Assembly (NCBI RefSeq): GCF_021021435.1
Contig: NZ_JAINWI010000013.1
Span: 124,001-188,000 of the forward strand
Origin: Seohaeicola saemankumensis
GTDB lineage: Bacteria; Pseudomonadota; Alphaproteobacteria; Rhodobacterales; Rhodobacteraceae
Length of the DNA: 64,000 nt
Direction of reading: 5' to 3'
Positions within the stretch are counted from its first letter, which is position 1. Every line of letters starts with the position of its first letter. Shown in pieces: positions 8,997-18,173 of this stretch. A program made the position numbers and the translations under genes. The notes beneath the pieces are model-generated. The model was not told the origin of the DNA. It did no database searches and saw only the letters and a list, made by a program, of their open reading frames with translations.

Positions 8997-9127
8997 CCAC
9001 ACGGCATCCGTCTGTTGCATGCCTTGATGCGGGTATTATCCCGTTGCATTTGCCGCTATACCCCCCGTTCCCGCGCTGGCTGTCCTGAGGGCTGCGCCAC
9101 TGAATGCAATAACCGGATCGGAACCCC

Positions 9128-9904
9128 ATGCGCCTCGAGATTGACGTCAATATGCAATATATGCTGGGCGACGGATCCATGGTTCTTCTGGTTATCGAGG
9201 CTGCGCGGACGCAAGGCCAGACGGTTCTGCACGAACAGCTTGATATTGCGGATGCCACGCTGACCCGTATCGCCGGAGAAGGCGGCGTGGGGCACCGTCT
9301 ATGGGCGCAGGTCGCCACAGAACAGATGAACCTTCGCTACCGCGCCGAGGTCGAGATTACGCGCCCGCAGATCGCACTGGAAAGCCTTGGTCCGACCCCG
9401 ATCCACGACTTGCCCGGCGATATCCTGACCTATCTGCGGCCATCGCGTTTCTGCCAGTCCGATCTGTTTCAGGACTTCACCGTGCAAAACTTCGGCGCGC
9501 TTGAGGGTGGTCGCAAGATAGTGGCCATCAGGGACTGGATCGCCAGCGAGATCAGGTATGTTCCCGCCAGTTCAAACCCCGAAACCACGGTTGTCGACAC
9601 ATTCGCAACGATGGAAGGGGTGTGCCGCGACTATGCCCATCTGGTTTGCGCCCTGGCGCGGGCTGCTGACATTCCTGCGCGCTATGCGTCGGTCTATGGG
9701 CCGGGTGTTGATCCGCAAGATTTCCACGCCGTGGCACAGGTCTGGCTTGAGGGTGGCTGGCACATTGTCGATGCCACGGGCATGGGGTCGGCGGCTGATC
9801 TGGTTCTGATTGCAGCGGGGCGGGACGCCTATGACATTGCTTTCATGGAAACACGTTCTTTGGCGCAACTGGTCAACCAGACGGTCGACGTACGGCGCCG
9901 GTAA
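9128..9904 (+). CDS. transglutaminase-like domain protein
   Basis: This is a cytoplasmic protein of 258 residues (no signal peptide) with a bacterial transglutaminase-like cysteine-protease fold. The likely catalytic triad is Cys166 (in MEGVCRDYAHL), His200 (in DFHAVAQVW) and Asp215 (in WHIVDATG). The N-terminal 120 residues form the beta-rich domain that accompanies this fold in bacterial homologues. Family members are thought to be proteases or amidases rather than cross-linking enzymes; the substrate is unknown. It stands alone, 131 bp after urtE and 104 bp before xthA. Confidence 0.88.
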   Translation: MRLEIDVNMQYMLGDGSMVLLVIEAARTQGQTVLHEQLDIADATLTRIAGEGGVGHRLWAQVATEQMNLRYRAEVEITRPQIALESLGPTPIHDLPGDILTYLRPSRFCQSDLFQDFTVQNFGALEGGRKIVAIRDWIASEIRYVPASSNPETTVVDTFATMEGVCRDYAHLVCALARAADIPARYASVYGPGVDPQDFHAVAQVWLEGGWHIVDATGMGSAADLVLIAAGRDAYDIAFMETRSLAQLVNQTVDVRRR

Positions 9905-10008
9905 CCCCGTCCTTTCGCTTCGACAGGGGATGCTGTCTGGCATACCCCTTCCCCCTTGCGGTTTTCCTGTGCTAACCCTCGGCCCGAAACAAAGGATCGG
10001 AGACGCGC

Positions 10009-10797
10009 ATGCCCTTTACCCTTGCAACCTGGAACATCAATTCTGTTCGGCTGCGCGAGGGGCTTGTTTGCAAGCTTTTGTCCGAAGAAGCGCCGGATGT
10101 CCTGTGCCTTCAGGAATGTAAAAGTCCGGTAGACAAGATCCCCCTCGAAGGGTTTCAAGCGCTTGGTTACAACCATATCGTGGCGCGCGGGCAGAAGGGT
10201 TATAACGGGGTTGCGATCCTGTCCAAGCTGCCGCTGGAGGATATGGGCGAGATGGATTTCGCAAGCCTCGGACATGCCCGCCACGTAGCGGCGCGGTTGC
10301 CCAACGGGGTCGTGGTCCATAACTGCTATGTTCCCGCAGGCGGCGATGTGCCCGATCGCATGGTGAACGAAAAATTCGGCCAGAAACTGGATTACCTGAC
10401 CGAGATGCGGGACTGGTTTCGCGGTGACCGCCCCGAGCGGGCCATTCTTGTGGGTGATCTGAACATCGCCCCGCGCGAGGATGACGTCTGGAGCCACAAA
10501 CAGTTGTTGAAGATCGTCAGCCACACACCGATCGAGGTGGACCATCTGGCGCAGGTGCAAGAGTCCGGAAACTGGATCGACGTGACCCGCGCCGATATTC
10601 CCGAGGGGCTATTGTATAGCTGGTGGTCCTACCGCGCGGCGGATTGGAACGCTGCCGACAAAGGGCGGCGACTTGATCATGTCTGGGCCACTAAGGACAT
10701 TGCACAGGCAGGGCATTCCAGCCGCATTTTGCGGGATGCCCGCGGATGGACGCAACCCAGTGATCATGCACCGGTCTTTGCGACCTTTGACCTTTGA
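10009..10797 (+). CDS. xthA: exodeoxyribonuclease III
   Basis: This is a DNA repair enzyme that acts as an apurinic/apyrimidinic endonuclease and 3'-5' exonuclease. The 262-residue protein begins with the conserved ATWNINSVR, has the metal-binding Glu36 in LCLQECK, the GDLNIAPREDDVW motif around residues 146-158, and the C-terminal Asp252-His253 pair in SDHAPVFA. Length and all catalytic residues are normal. The AGGATCGGAG sequence upstream supports the ATG at 10009. Confidence 0.94.
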   Translation: MPFTLATWNINSVRLREGLVCKLLSEEAPDVLCLQECKSPVDKIPLEGFQALGYNHIVARGQKGYNGVAILSKLPLEDMGEMDFASLGHARHVAARLPNGVVVHNCYVPAGGDVPDRMVNEKFGQKLDYLTEMRDWFRGDRPERAILVGDLNIAPREDDVWSHKQLLKIVSHTPIEVDHLAQVQESGNWIDVTRADIPEGLLYSWWSYRAADWNAADKGRRLDHVWATKDIAQAGHSSRILRDARGWTQPSDHAPVFATFDL

Positions 10798-10873
10798 ATT
10801 CACTGACACCCTGCCCCATATATGGGAAAAGCGATATGGCCCGTTGCGGGCCGCACAAAAAGGATGATGCAAG

Positions 10874-11785
10874 ATGCTGGAACTGGGACAGAAAAAACCT
10901 GAGCCGCAGAATGATCTGATCAAGGACGTGACCGAGGCCGATTTCATGGCCGAGGTTGTCGATGCCTCGATGACCGTTCCCGTGATCGTCGATTTCTGGG
11001 CACCATGGTGTGGTCCTTGCAAGACATTAGGGCCACAGCTTGAAGAGGCTGTGACCGCCGCAAAGGGCGCTGTCAAAATGGCTAAGGTCGATGTTGACCG
11101 CAACCAGATGATCGCGGGGCAGTTGCGCGTGCAATCCATCCCCACAGTCTATGCCTTCTGGCAGGGACAACCCGTTGACGGATTTCAGGGGGCCGTGCCT
11201 GCATCCGAGGTGCAGGCCTTCGTCAAGCGCGTGGCTGACTTGGCCGGCGAAGCCGATGGCGGATTGGCGGACGCGATTGAAGCTGCCGAAACCATGTTTT
11301 CCGAAGGTGCCTTTGATGATGCGGCGCAAACCTTCGCGGCTATCCTCGAGGAAGACCCTCTTAACATCGCATCTTATGCCGGTCTTGTGCGCTGTCATAT
11401 CGCCAAGGGAGAACTGGAAGAGGCTGAGGCGGTCTTGAACGGTGCCCCCGTCGAGATCGCCAAAGCAGCCCCGCTTGAAGCCGCGCATGCCCAGTTGGAG
11501 CTTGCCAAGCAGGCCGCTGGTGCTGGGCCCGTCGCCGAGTTGATTGCAGCTGTCGAAGCGAATCCTGATGATTTGCAGGCCCGTTTCGATCTTGCGCTGG
11601 CGCTTCAGGCGGCCAATCGCATGGAAGAGGCGGTTGAGGCGTTGCTGGAAATTTTCCGACGTGATCGCGAATGGAATGACGGGGCTGCAAAGCAGCAATT
11701 GTTTATGATTTTCGAAGCTCTCAAACCGAACGACCCCGTTGTGCTGAACGGGCGGCGCAAACTGTCCTCAATGATATTTGCCTGA
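10874..11785 (+). CDS. thioredoxin-domain TPR protein (CnoX/YbbN-like)
   Basis: The first 110 residues form a thioredoxin domain with an intact redox-active WCGPCK motif (Cys46 and Cys49); residues of about 125-300 form TPR-like helical repeats. This architecture is that of CnoX (YbbN), a chaperone-like holdase that hands unfolded proteins to DnaK and GroEL in oxidative stress. E. coli CnoX has lost the CxxC motif, whereas this alphaproteobacterial version retains it and so may also act as a reductase. A GGATGATGCAAG sequence precedes the ATG. It is followed within 27 bp by the Lon-domain gene and may be cotranscribed with it. Confidence 0.88.
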   Translation: MLELGQKKPEPQNDLIKDVTEADFMAEVVDASMTVPVIVDFWAPWCGPCKTLGPQLEEAVTAAKGAVKMAKVDVDRNQMIAGQLRVQSIPTVYAFWQGQPVDGFQGAVPASEVQAFVKRVADLAGEADGGLADAIEAAETMFSEGAFDDAAQTFAAILEEDPLNIASYAGLVRCHIAKGELEEAEAVLNGAPVEIAKAAPLEAAHAQLELAKQAAGAGPVAELIAAVEANPDDLQARFDLALALQAANRMEEAVEALLEIFRRDREWNDGAAKQQLFMIFEALKPNDPVVLNGRRKLSSMIFA

Positions 11786-11811
11786 TGGGCATTCCGGTCT
11801 AGGTCAGGGTC

Positions 11812-12456
11812 ATGGGCAAAAAAATTGACATGCCGGAAGTGATCGCGGTGTTCCCGCTGCCCGGGGCACTGATGCTGCCCCGGTCGCGCCTGCCTCTTCA
11901 CATCTTTGAACCGCGTTATCTGGCAATGCTGGAAGACGCGCTGAAAACACCTGAACGCCTGATCGGGATGGTGCAACCCAACAAGGTGCCGGGTCGTGAT
12001 GGTCACGGGTTGCATCAGATCGGTTGTGCAGGACGCGTCACCCAGTTTTCGGAAACCGAGGACGGTCGCTATCTCATCACCTTGTCGGGAATGTCACGGT
12101 TCCGTGTGATCAAGGAAGTCACAGGGTTTACGCCCTATCGCCGCTGTGAAGTGTCGTGGAGCGGGTTCGAACGTGATCTCGGGCGCGACGAAACAGATGA
12201 TGGATTTGATCGCGAAACGTTCATGAATCTTCTGTCGCGCTATTTCACGGCACGTGACCTTCAGACGGATTGGGAAAGCCTGCAGGATGCGGATGACGAG
12301 TTGCTGATCAATTCGCTGTCGATGCTGCTGGACTTCGATCCCGAGGACAAACAGGCGCTGCTGGAAGCACCTTGCCTGTCAACGCGGCGCGAAACGCTGG
12401 TCACATTGATCGAATATTCGCTGCGCGGCGGCGATTCCGAGGAAATCATGCAATGA
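11812..12456 (+). CDS. LON peptidase substrate-binding domain protein
   Basis: This 214-residue protein matches the N-terminal substrate-recognition domain of Lon protease alone: [24 protein letters not shown] near the start is the family hallmark. No ATPase or protease domain is attached. Such stand-alone LonN proteins are widespread in alphaproteobacteria; their function is not well defined, and protein quality control is the usual guess. It overlaps the next gene by 4 nt (ATGA), so the two are coupled. Confidence 0.88.
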   Translation: MGKKIDMPEVIAVFPLPGALMLPRSRLPLHIFEPRYLAMLEDALKTPERLIGMVQPNKVPGRDGHGLHQIGCAGRVTQFSETEDGRYLITLSGMSRFRVIKEVTGFTPYRRCEVSWSGFERDLGRDETDDGFDRETFMNLLSRYFTARDLQTDWESLQDADDELLINSLSMLLDFDPEDKQALLEAPCLSTRRETLVTLIEYSLRGGDSEEIMQ

Positions 12457-12635
12457 TGGATGGTCCGCTGTTTGACCGTCGTATGCTTGAGGCCCTTGTG
12501 TGCCCCCGCACGGGCGCGCGCCTGAACTATGATGCAGAGGCGCAGGAACTGGTTAGCAAGCCAGCGCAACTGGCCTATCCGATCCGCAATGGCATTCCTG
12601 TGATGCTTGTCGACGAGGCGCGCAAGCTGGCGTGA
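12453..12635 (+). CDS. Trm112/UPF0434 family small protein
   Basis: This 60-residue protein has the Trm112-like pattern [16 protein letters not shown] near residues 12-27 and the ending [18 protein letters not shown] that defines the YcaR/UPF0434 family. Only one cysteine (Cys17) of the zinc-ribbon type remains, as in most bacterial members. Homologues in eukaryotes activate methyltransferases; in bacteria the role is uncertain. The start ATG at 12453 overlaps the stop of the Lon-domain gene. It is the last gene before a bidirectional terminator. Confidence 0.85.
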   Translation: MMDGPLFDRRMLEALVCPRTGARLNYDAEAQELVSKPAQLAYPIRNGIPVMLVDEARKLA

Positions 12636-12671
12636 ACGCGCGCCCGGTTTTGCGCTTTTCCGGCCTATGAA

Positions 12672-12707
12672 AAAAACCGCCGCCCGGCGTCCCGGACGGC
12701 GGTTTTT
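12672..12707. terminator. bidirectional Rho-independent terminator
   Basis: CCGCCG/CGGCGG and CCGG/CCGG stems around a CGTC loop are flanked by five A residues on the left and five T residues on the right, so the element works in both directions. It separates the convergent Trm112-like and aldehyde dehydrogenase genes. Confidence 0.88.
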
Positions 12708-12725
12708 CATTTCATTGCCGGTGGG

Positions 12726-14165
12726 TTACTCGGCGGCCCAGCCGGCGACCGATTTCACCTCAAGGAAATCTTCGATCCCCCAAACGCCACCTTCGCGCCC
12801 GTTGCCGGATTGCTTCATGCCGCCAAAGGGCGCACCTGCGCCGCGCGACTGGCCGTTGATCTCGACCATGCCCGAACGCAGTTGCAGGGCGACGCGGTTC
12901 GACTTGCTGCTGTCCTGCGTCTGGATGTAATTGGTCAGGCCATAGACCGTATCATTGGCGATCCGGATCGCCTCTTCTTCTGTCTCGAACGGGATGATCG
13001 ACAGCACAGGGCCAAAGATTTCCTCACGCGCGATGGTCATGTCGTTGGTCACATCGGCAAAGACCGTAGGTTTGACAAAAAAGCCGCGGTTAAAGCCTTC
13101 GGGACGACCTGTGCCGCCTGCAACAAGGCGCGCCCCTTCGTCGATGCCCTTTTGGATCAGGCCCTGAATCTTGTTGAACTGCGCCTCGTTCACGACGGGT
13201 CCGATGTGGCGACCAGAGTCATGCGCGTTGCCGACCGTGACGGAATTGGCCACCTCAGCTGCGGTTTCAACGGCTTTTTCATAAACGCCCTTCTGCACCA
13301 GCATACGGCTGGGCGCATTGCAGGACTGGCCTGAGTTGTTCATCATATGCATCACGCCGCGCTTGACGGCTTTGTCGTCGGCATCTGCGAAAATGATGTT
13401 GGCCCCTTTGCCGCCTAGCTCCAGGTGCACCCGCTTGAGCGTATCCGCTGCCGCCTTGGAAATCGCGATCCCTGCGCGGCTTGAACCAGTGAAGCTGACC
13501 ATGTCCACGTCCTTGTGGCACGACAACTGGCTGCCGACACCGACACCGTCACCGTTCACAAGGTTGAAGACGCCTTTGGGGAAACCGGCCTCATGCATCA
13601 TCTCGGCAAAGATGATCGCGTTGAGTGGGCTTTCTTCGGACGGTTTCAGAACCATTGTGCAGCCAGAAATCGCCGCCGCGATCACCTTGAGGGTGACCTG
13701 GTTCATTGGCCAGTTCCAAGGCGTGATCAACGCGCAAACGCCGACTGGTTCCAGAACGATGCGGTCATTTGGGGCGTGATCGCCCAAAGGACGACTGAAT
13801 TTGAATTCCTTGGCCGCTTTCAGAAAGTTACTGATATGCCATGTACCAGCCCCGACCTGCGAGGCGCGGGACATGTCGATGGGCGCACCCATTTCGGTGG
13901 TCATCGCCTGCGCCAGATCATCGCCGCGCGCCTTGTAGACTTCCAGCAGTTTTTCCACCAGCGCGATGCGCTCTTCCGGCGGGGTTGCCATCCATGCAGG
14001 GAATGCGGCTTTGGCAGCGGCAACAGCCGCATCGGTATCGGCCTGACCGCCCAGCGAGATAACGGCGCAAGGCTCTTCGGTCGAGGGGTCGATCACGTGG
14101 TGATCACGACCTTCAATAGGGTCGACCCATGCACCATTGATATAGAACTGACGTTTCTCGATCAT
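12726..14165 (-). CDS. NAD(P)-dependent aldehyde dehydrogenase family protein
   Basis: This 479-residue member of the aldehyde dehydrogenase superfamily has all catalytic residues: Asn151 in TPWNWPMN, Lys174 in LKPSE, Glu249 in LELGGKGANI and nucleophile Cys282 in NSGQSC. It oxidises an aldehyde to an acid in the cytoplasm; the sequence reading does not settle the substrate, and broad-range or betaine/semialdehyde-like activity is possible. A GGAGG sequence 7 nt before the ATG supports the start. It is divergent from the peroxiredoxin gene, with 240 bp between them. Confidence 0.9.
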   Translation of the reverse strand: MIEKRQFYINGAWVDPIEGRDHHVIDPSTEEPCAVISLGGQADTDAAVAAAKAAFPAWMATPPEERIALVEKLLEVYKARGDDLAQAMTTEMGAPIDMSRASQVGAGTWHISNFLKAAKEFKFSRPLGDHAPNDRIVLEPVGVCALITPWNWPMNQVTLKVIAAAISGCTMVLKPSEESPLNAIIFAEMMHEAGFPKGVFNLVNGDGVGVGSQLSCHKDVDMVSFTGSSRAGIAISKAAADTLKRVHLELGGKGANIIFADADDKAVKRGVMHMMNNSGQSCNAPSRMLVQKGVYEKAVETAAEVANSVTVGNAHDSGRHIGPVVNEAQFNKIQGLIQKGIDEGARLVAGGTGRPEGFNRGFFVKPTVFADVTNDMTIAREEIFGPVLSIIPFETEEEAIRIANDTVYGLTNYIQTQDSSKSNRVALQLRSGMVEINGQSRGAGAPFGGMKQSGNGREGGVWGIEDFLEVKSVAGWAAE

Positions 14166-14294
14166 CGTGGAACCTCCAATTGCAAGTGAGGTGCGGTGCC
14201 GCGTACTGCACGGGGCGCCGGACCTGTCCGGTATTCCCGCGCAATCTGTCAGTGCTTTCGCCCCGCTGCAAGAGTAAGGGACGGGCAGTTGAGA

Positions 14295-14308
14295 AATTTG
14301 ATCAAATT
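14295..14308. promoter_or_regulatory. perfect 14-bp palindrome, candidate operator
   Basis: AATTTGATCAAATT is a perfect palindrome in an AT-rich patch of the 240-bp region between the divergent aldehyde dehydrogenase and peroxiredoxin genes, about 98 bp before the peroxiredoxin start. It lacks the 4-bp spacer of an FNR site. It may bind a dimeric regulator of either gene; which one cannot be told. Confidence 0.3.
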
Positions 14309-14405
14309 ACTCACGGTAACATGATGGAGCGCAGCCTTGCCTTGAGGGTGGTTGCGGGCGTATGCGTGCCGCGAATGCTTCGATGACAACAGAAGGGATT
14401 AGACC

Positions 14406-15053
14406 ATGGGCCTGCGCATTAATGATATCGTTCCGAATTTCACCGCCGAGACAGATCAGGGCAGCATCACCTTTCACGACTGGATCGGGGACAACTGGGC
14501 GATTCTCTTCAGCCATCCCAAGGATTTCACGCCAGTCTGCACCACTGAATTCGGGGCCGTGGCGCAATTGGCCGAGGAATGGGCCAAGCGTGGCACCAAG
14601 GTGATCGGCCTGTCGGTCGATGGTCCTCAAGAGCATGTGAAGTGGAAATCCGATATCGAGGGCTTTTCTGGCGCCAAAGCGGGTTTCCCGATCATTGCGG
14701 ACAAGGATCTGGCCGTGTCCAAGGCGTTCGACATGCTGCCTGCCGATGCCTATCTGCCGGATGGACGCACCGCGGCGGATTCGGCCAGTGTGCGGTCGGT
14801 GTTCATCATCAGCCCCGACAAGAAGGTGCAGTTGATTATGACCTATCCCATGTCGGTGGGGCGAAATTTTGCCGAGGTGCTGCGCGCGCTGGATGCCCTG
14901 CAAGCCAGTTTCGGCGTGCCGATCGCCACGCCCGCCAATTGGGTGCCGGGGCAGGATGTGATCGTCGCGCTAAGCCTGAATGACGAGCAGGCCCGTGCCC
15001 GTTTCGGCGCGTTTGACGCCAAGCTGCCCTACCTGCGGACAATCAAGCTTTAA
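14406..15053 (+). CDS. 1-Cys peroxiredoxin (Prx6 type)
   Basis: This thiol peroxidase reduces hydrogen peroxide and organic peroxides. Cys45 in the PVCTTE motif is the peroxidatic cysteine and there is no second cysteine anywhere in the 215 residues, so it is a 1-Cys enzyme that needs an external reductant. The C-terminal region (TPANWVPGQDVIV) matches the Prx6 subfamily. The GGGATTAGACC before the ATG gives a weak ribosome-binding site. A strong terminator follows, so it is probably monocistronic. Confidence 0.93.
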   Translation: MGLRINDIVPNFTAETDQGSITFHDWIGDNWAILFSHPKDFTPVCTTEFGAVAQLAEEWAKRGTKVIGLSVDGPQEHVKWKSDIEGFSGAKAGFPIIADKDLAVSKAFDMLPADAYLPDGRTAADSASVRSVFIISPDKKVQLIMTYPMSVGRNFAEVLRALDALQASFGVPIATPANWVPGQDVIVALSLNDEQARARFGAFDAKLPYLRTIKL

Positions 15054-15080
15054 GCGCAGGGGTAACCGCCCTTGCGCCAG

Positions 15081-15110
15081 ACCCTGCGGATATTTTCCGC
15101 AGGGTTTTTT
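15081..15110 (+). terminator. Rho-independent terminator after peroxiredoxin gene
   Basis: A stem CCCTGCGGA/TCCGCAGGG with a short T-rich loop is followed by six T residues, 28 bp after the peroxiredoxin stop codon. Confidence 0.88.
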
Positions 15111-15251
15111 CATGGATAGTTCATACGGATGATGGACAAAGCCCAAGCGCGGGAATAGGCGGCGCGCCGGGGGATGCGCGGGCGACGTCGGACTGATAGA
15201 CTCGGAGCGTGCACATCACGGGATCACCACATGCCGGAGACAACAGGCACC

Positions 15252-15743
15252 ATGGCCACTACCAAATCCGGCAAGGTCAAACCGCCGTCCATACTGATCG
15301 GATGGCGTGAACGTATCGCGCTGCCTGAGCTGGGAATCACGCTGTTGCAAGCAAAGATCGACACGGGCGCACGTACGTCCGCGCTTCACGCCACGCGGCT
15401 CAAACGGTTCGAGAAGGACGGCGCCGAATGGGTGCGGTTCCATATCCCTCATGCCAGCGGTCTGGCGGCCCGCGACGTCGAGGCGCCGCTGGTGGACCGG
15501 CGGCAGATCAAGAACACCTCCGGCAAGGGCGAGAACCGGTTGGTGATCGAAACCCTGCTTGTTCTGGGAGCGCGCCAGTGGCGGATCGAGGTTTCATTGG
15601 CGGACCGTTCCGAGATGGCCATGCCGATCATTCTGGGCCGGACCGCAATCCGCAAGCGCGGCCTGCTTGTGGATGCGGGCAAATCCTTTCTGGCAGGCAA
15701 GCCCGCGCCTGCATCTGCTCTACATCCTCAGCCGCAAGGCTGA
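15252..15743 (+). CDS. retropepsin-like putative zinc protease (RimB-like)
   Basis: The protein belongs to the family annotated as ATP-dependent zinc protease (PF05618), which has a retropepsin-like fold: the motif KIDTGARTSALHA (Asp37) is the hallmark, and LGRTAIRKRGLLVD ends the domain. In Pseudomonas the homologue RimB is encoded with RimK and affects glutamylation of ribosomal protein S6. I use ATG 15252, which has GGAGA 11 nt upstream; ATG 15231 would add 7 residues and is equally possible. It lies 48 bp before rimK, in the same direction, so an operon is likely. Family assignment is secure; the role is inferred from context. Confidence 0.82.
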   Translation: MATTKSGKVKPPSILIGWRERIALPELGITLLQAKIDTGARTSALHATRLKRFEKDGAEWVRFHIPHASGLAARDVEAPLVDRRQIKNTSGKGENRLVIETLLVLGARQWRIEVSLADRSEMAMPIILGRTAIRKRGLLVDAGKSFLAGKPAPASALHPQPQG

Positions 15744-15791
15744 TCAAGACGTCACAACGTCTGAATTCGTTTCTCCGGAAGGACATGTTCC

Positions 15792-16697
15792 ATGAAGATC
15801 GCCATGATGACCCGAAATTCGGCCCTTTATTCGCATCAGCGATTGAAGGAAGCCGCTGAAGCGCGCGGTCACGAACTGGATTTCGTCAACACTCTGCGTT
15901 GCAGCATGAACATCGCCTCGCGCAGGCCCGAGATCTATTATGACGGGCAAAAACTCCCTCGCTATGACGCGGTGATCCCGCGGATCGGGGCCTCGGTCAC
16001 GTTTTACGGGCTTGCCGTGCTCAGGCAGTTCGAGATGCAGGGCGTGTACCCCTTGAACGAAAGCGTCGCCATCGGGCGAAGCCGCGACAAATTGCGCTCG
16101 ATGCAACTGCTGGCGCGCGACGGGATCGGCTTGCCGGTAACGACGTTCGCCCACGACCCCAAACAGACCGAGGAAGTCGTCAAGCTGGCGGGCGGCGCGC
16201 CCTTGGTCATCAAGCTGCTGGAAGGCACGCAAGGGATCGGTGTTGTTCTCGCGGATACCGACCGTTCCGCAAAATCGGTGATCGAGGCGTTTCGCGGCGC
16301 GGGTGTGAACATCCTTGTGCAGGAGTTCATAAAGGAAGCGGGCGGCACCGATATTCGCGCCATCGTCGTCGGTGGTAAGGTGGTCGCTGCGATGCAGCGC
16401 ACAGGGGCAGAAGGCGAGTTTCGGTCCAACTTGCATCGCGGTGGCAGTGCAAAACCGATCAGAATTTCACCAGAGGAACGCTCGACAGCGATCCGTGCGG
16501 CGAAATCTATGGGGCTGAATGTCTGCGGTGTGGATATGCTCAGATCGAATCACGGACCAGTGGTGATGGAGGTCAACTCCAGCCCTGGTCTGGAAGGTGT
16601 CGAAAAGGCGACGGGAAAGGATATCGCGGGCATGATCATCGAATTCATCGAAAAGAATGCGCGCGACGGTGCCACGCGGACCAAAGGCAAGGGCTGA
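15792..16697 (+). CDS. rimK: RimK-type ATP-grasp ligase (S6 modification protein)
   Basis: This 301-residue ATP-grasp enzyme closely resembles RimK, which adds glutamate residues to the C terminus of ribosomal protein S6. Family features include the [17 protein letters not shown] segment near residues 36-52, the ATP-binding [16 protein letters not shown] near 137-152, the [20 protein letters not shown] region, and the metal-binding [13 protein letters not shown] near the C terminus. A GGAAGGACATGTTCC sequence precedes the ATG. Its stop codon overlaps the next start by one base (TGATG), so it is coupled to the M14 enzyme gene. Confidence 0.92.
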   Translation: MKIAMMTRNSALYSHQRLKEAAEARGHELDFVNTLRCSMNIASRRPEIYYDGQKLPRYDAVIPRIGASVTFYGLAVLRQFEMQGVYPLNESVAIGRSRDKLRSMQLLARDGIGLPVTTFAHDPKQTEEVVKLAGGAPLVIKLLEGTQGIGVVLADTDRSAKSVIEAFRGAGVNILVQEFIKEAGGTDIRAIVVGGKVVAAMQRTGAEGEFRSNLHRGGSAKPIRISPEERSTAIRAAKSMGLNVCGVDMLRSNHGPVVMEVNSSPGLEGVEKATGKDIAGMIIEFIEKNARDGATRTKGKG

Positions 16698-17740
16698 TGC
16701 CGTCTGCGCCTGTGTTCGAACTGGGCGGTATCGCGGTTCCCGCGGGGACACGGCAGACCATAGACTTGCCGGTGTCGTCCCTGTCGGATCATACCCCCGT
16801 GTCGATGGCGGTGCATGTCGTCCACGGGCGCAAGCCGGGGCCAGTGATGTTCGTATCCGCCGCGATTCACGGTGACGAGGTGATCGGCGTCGAGATCGTA
16901 CGCCGTTTGTTGCGGACACCGAACCTTGACCGCATGTCCGGCACTTTGCTGGCTGTGCCTATCGTCAACACGTTCGGATTTTTGAACCACTCGCGCTATC
17001 TGCCCGACCGGCGCGACCTGAACCGGTGTTTTCCCGGCTCTGCCGAGGGCTCGCTTGGTGCGCGACTGGCGCATATTTTCCTGACCCAGATTGTCAGCCG
17101 CGCCGATTTTGGCATTGATCTGCATTCAGCGGCGGTGCAGCGCGCGAACCTGCCGCAGATCCGCCTGACGCCCGGCAATACAAGGCTGGAGCATCTGGGT
17201 GAGGCGTTTGGCGCGCCGGTCATGCTGCATTCCAAACTGCGCGAGGGCTCGCTGCGGATGGCGGCCGAGGCGGCAGGCGTGGATGTCCTGCTTTACGAGG
17301 CTGGTGAGGGGTTGCGGTTCGACGAGTTGGCAGCGCGGGCGGGTCTGTCGGGTATTCTGAGGGTGATGCAGGTGTTGGGCATGATCGGCCCCAAAGGTGT
17401 GCCACGTCTGCGCGCGCGTCCGGTGATCTGTCGGCGCTCGAATTGGTATCGCGCGCCTGCTGGCGGGTTGCTGCGGGCGTATCGCGGGATCGGTGATCTG
17501 GTCGAGCCGGGAATGGTGTTGGGGGCGGTGTCTGACCCCTTCGGCGTGGCCGAGATGGAGATTGTCGGACAGTCCAACGGTATCATCGTCGGGCGCAGCA
17601 ACATGCCCGTAGTGAACGAGGGGGATGCCCTGTTCCACGTGGCGGAAACCCCCAAGGTCTGGCATGCCGAGGCCGCAATGGAAGGCGTTGCCGCGCAGAT
17701 GGAAGAGGCCCCCCTGTTCGACGAGGACGAGATTATCTGA
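16697..17740 (+). CDS. M14-type succinylglutamate desuccinylase/aspartoacylase family protein
   Basis: This 347-residue zinc enzyme has the M14/AstE-ASPA metal site His58, Glu61 (in AAIHGDE) and His143 (in DLHSA), the substrate-contact motif DLNRCFPG at 107-114, and a probable catalytic Glu201 in LYEAGEG. A beta-barrel domain forms the last 90 residues. Relatives hydrolyse N-acyl or gamma-linked amino acids. Because its start overlaps the rimK stop, it may trim glutamates from RimK products or free its substrates; that is inference. There is no arginine-succinyltransferase gene nearby, so a role in arginine catabolism is unlikely here. Confidence 0.85.
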   Translation: MPSAPVFELGGIAVPAGTRQTIDLPVSSLSDHTPVSMAVHVVHGRKPGPVMFVSAAIHGDEVIGVEIVRRLLRTPNLDRMSGTLLAVPIVNTFGFLNHSRYLPDRRDLNRCFPGSAEGSLGARLAHIFLTQIVSRADFGIDLHSAAVQRANLPQIRLTPGNTRLEHLGEAFGAPVMLHSKLREGSLRMAAEAAGVDVLLYEAGEGLRFDELAARAGLSGILRVMQVLGMIGPKGVPRLRARPVICRRSNWYRAPAGGLLRAYRGIGDLVEPGMVLGAVSDPFGVAEMEIVGQSNGIIVGRSNMPVVNEGDALFHVAETPKVWHAEAAMEGVAAQMEEAPLFDEDEII

Positions 17741-17767
17741 TCCAGTCAAGCCGTGGGCGATACGACT

Positions 17768-18169
17768 TCAATCGTCGTAGGGCATGCGGGTCGTATCATC
17801 CAGATCTTCGGGCAGAAACTTCTGGAAGAAGCATATATCGTCGAAGAACTGCTTGTGGTCTGTCTTGTTCGTCAGGCGACCCGTGGCGGTTACCTTCGTC
17901 GCACGATCAAATCCGCTGCGCTGGTCCACCTCGCATATGATCTGAAAGTTGGGGTTACGCGAGGTGTAGCTTTTCAGGTCTTGTGGCGGAATGTAGGGGG
18001 CCATCGCCATGTCTGCGCTGGGCAAATGCTCTTCGAACGGTTGAATTGCGATTAATAGCAGATTGATGTCCCATGTGATCATGCAGATCGCTTCAAAGTC
18101 GATCACGCTGCCGTCGAAACGAACTTTCGGCTGAAAGCGCCGTTGGTCTTCGGGGCTGGGTTCAAGCAT
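17768..18169 (-). CDS. hypothetical protein next to lipase-like gene
   Basis: I do not recognise this 133-residue protein. It is soluble, rather acidic and rich in aromatic residues, with no signal peptide and a distinctive ending FLPEDLDDTTRMPYDD. Its start lies 4 bp after the stop of the lipase-like gene, so both are probably translated from one mRNA and may work together. The coding frame is supported by this tight spacing and by codon usage; function is unknown. Confidence 0.6.
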   Translation of the reverse strand: MLEPSPEDQRRFQPKVRFDGSVIDFEAICMITWDINLLLIAIQPFEEHLPSADMAMAPYIPPQDLKSYTSRNPNFQIICEVDQRSGFDRATKVTATGRLTNKTDHKQFFDDICFFQKFLPEDLDDTTRMPYDD

Positions 18170-18173
18170 CCCA

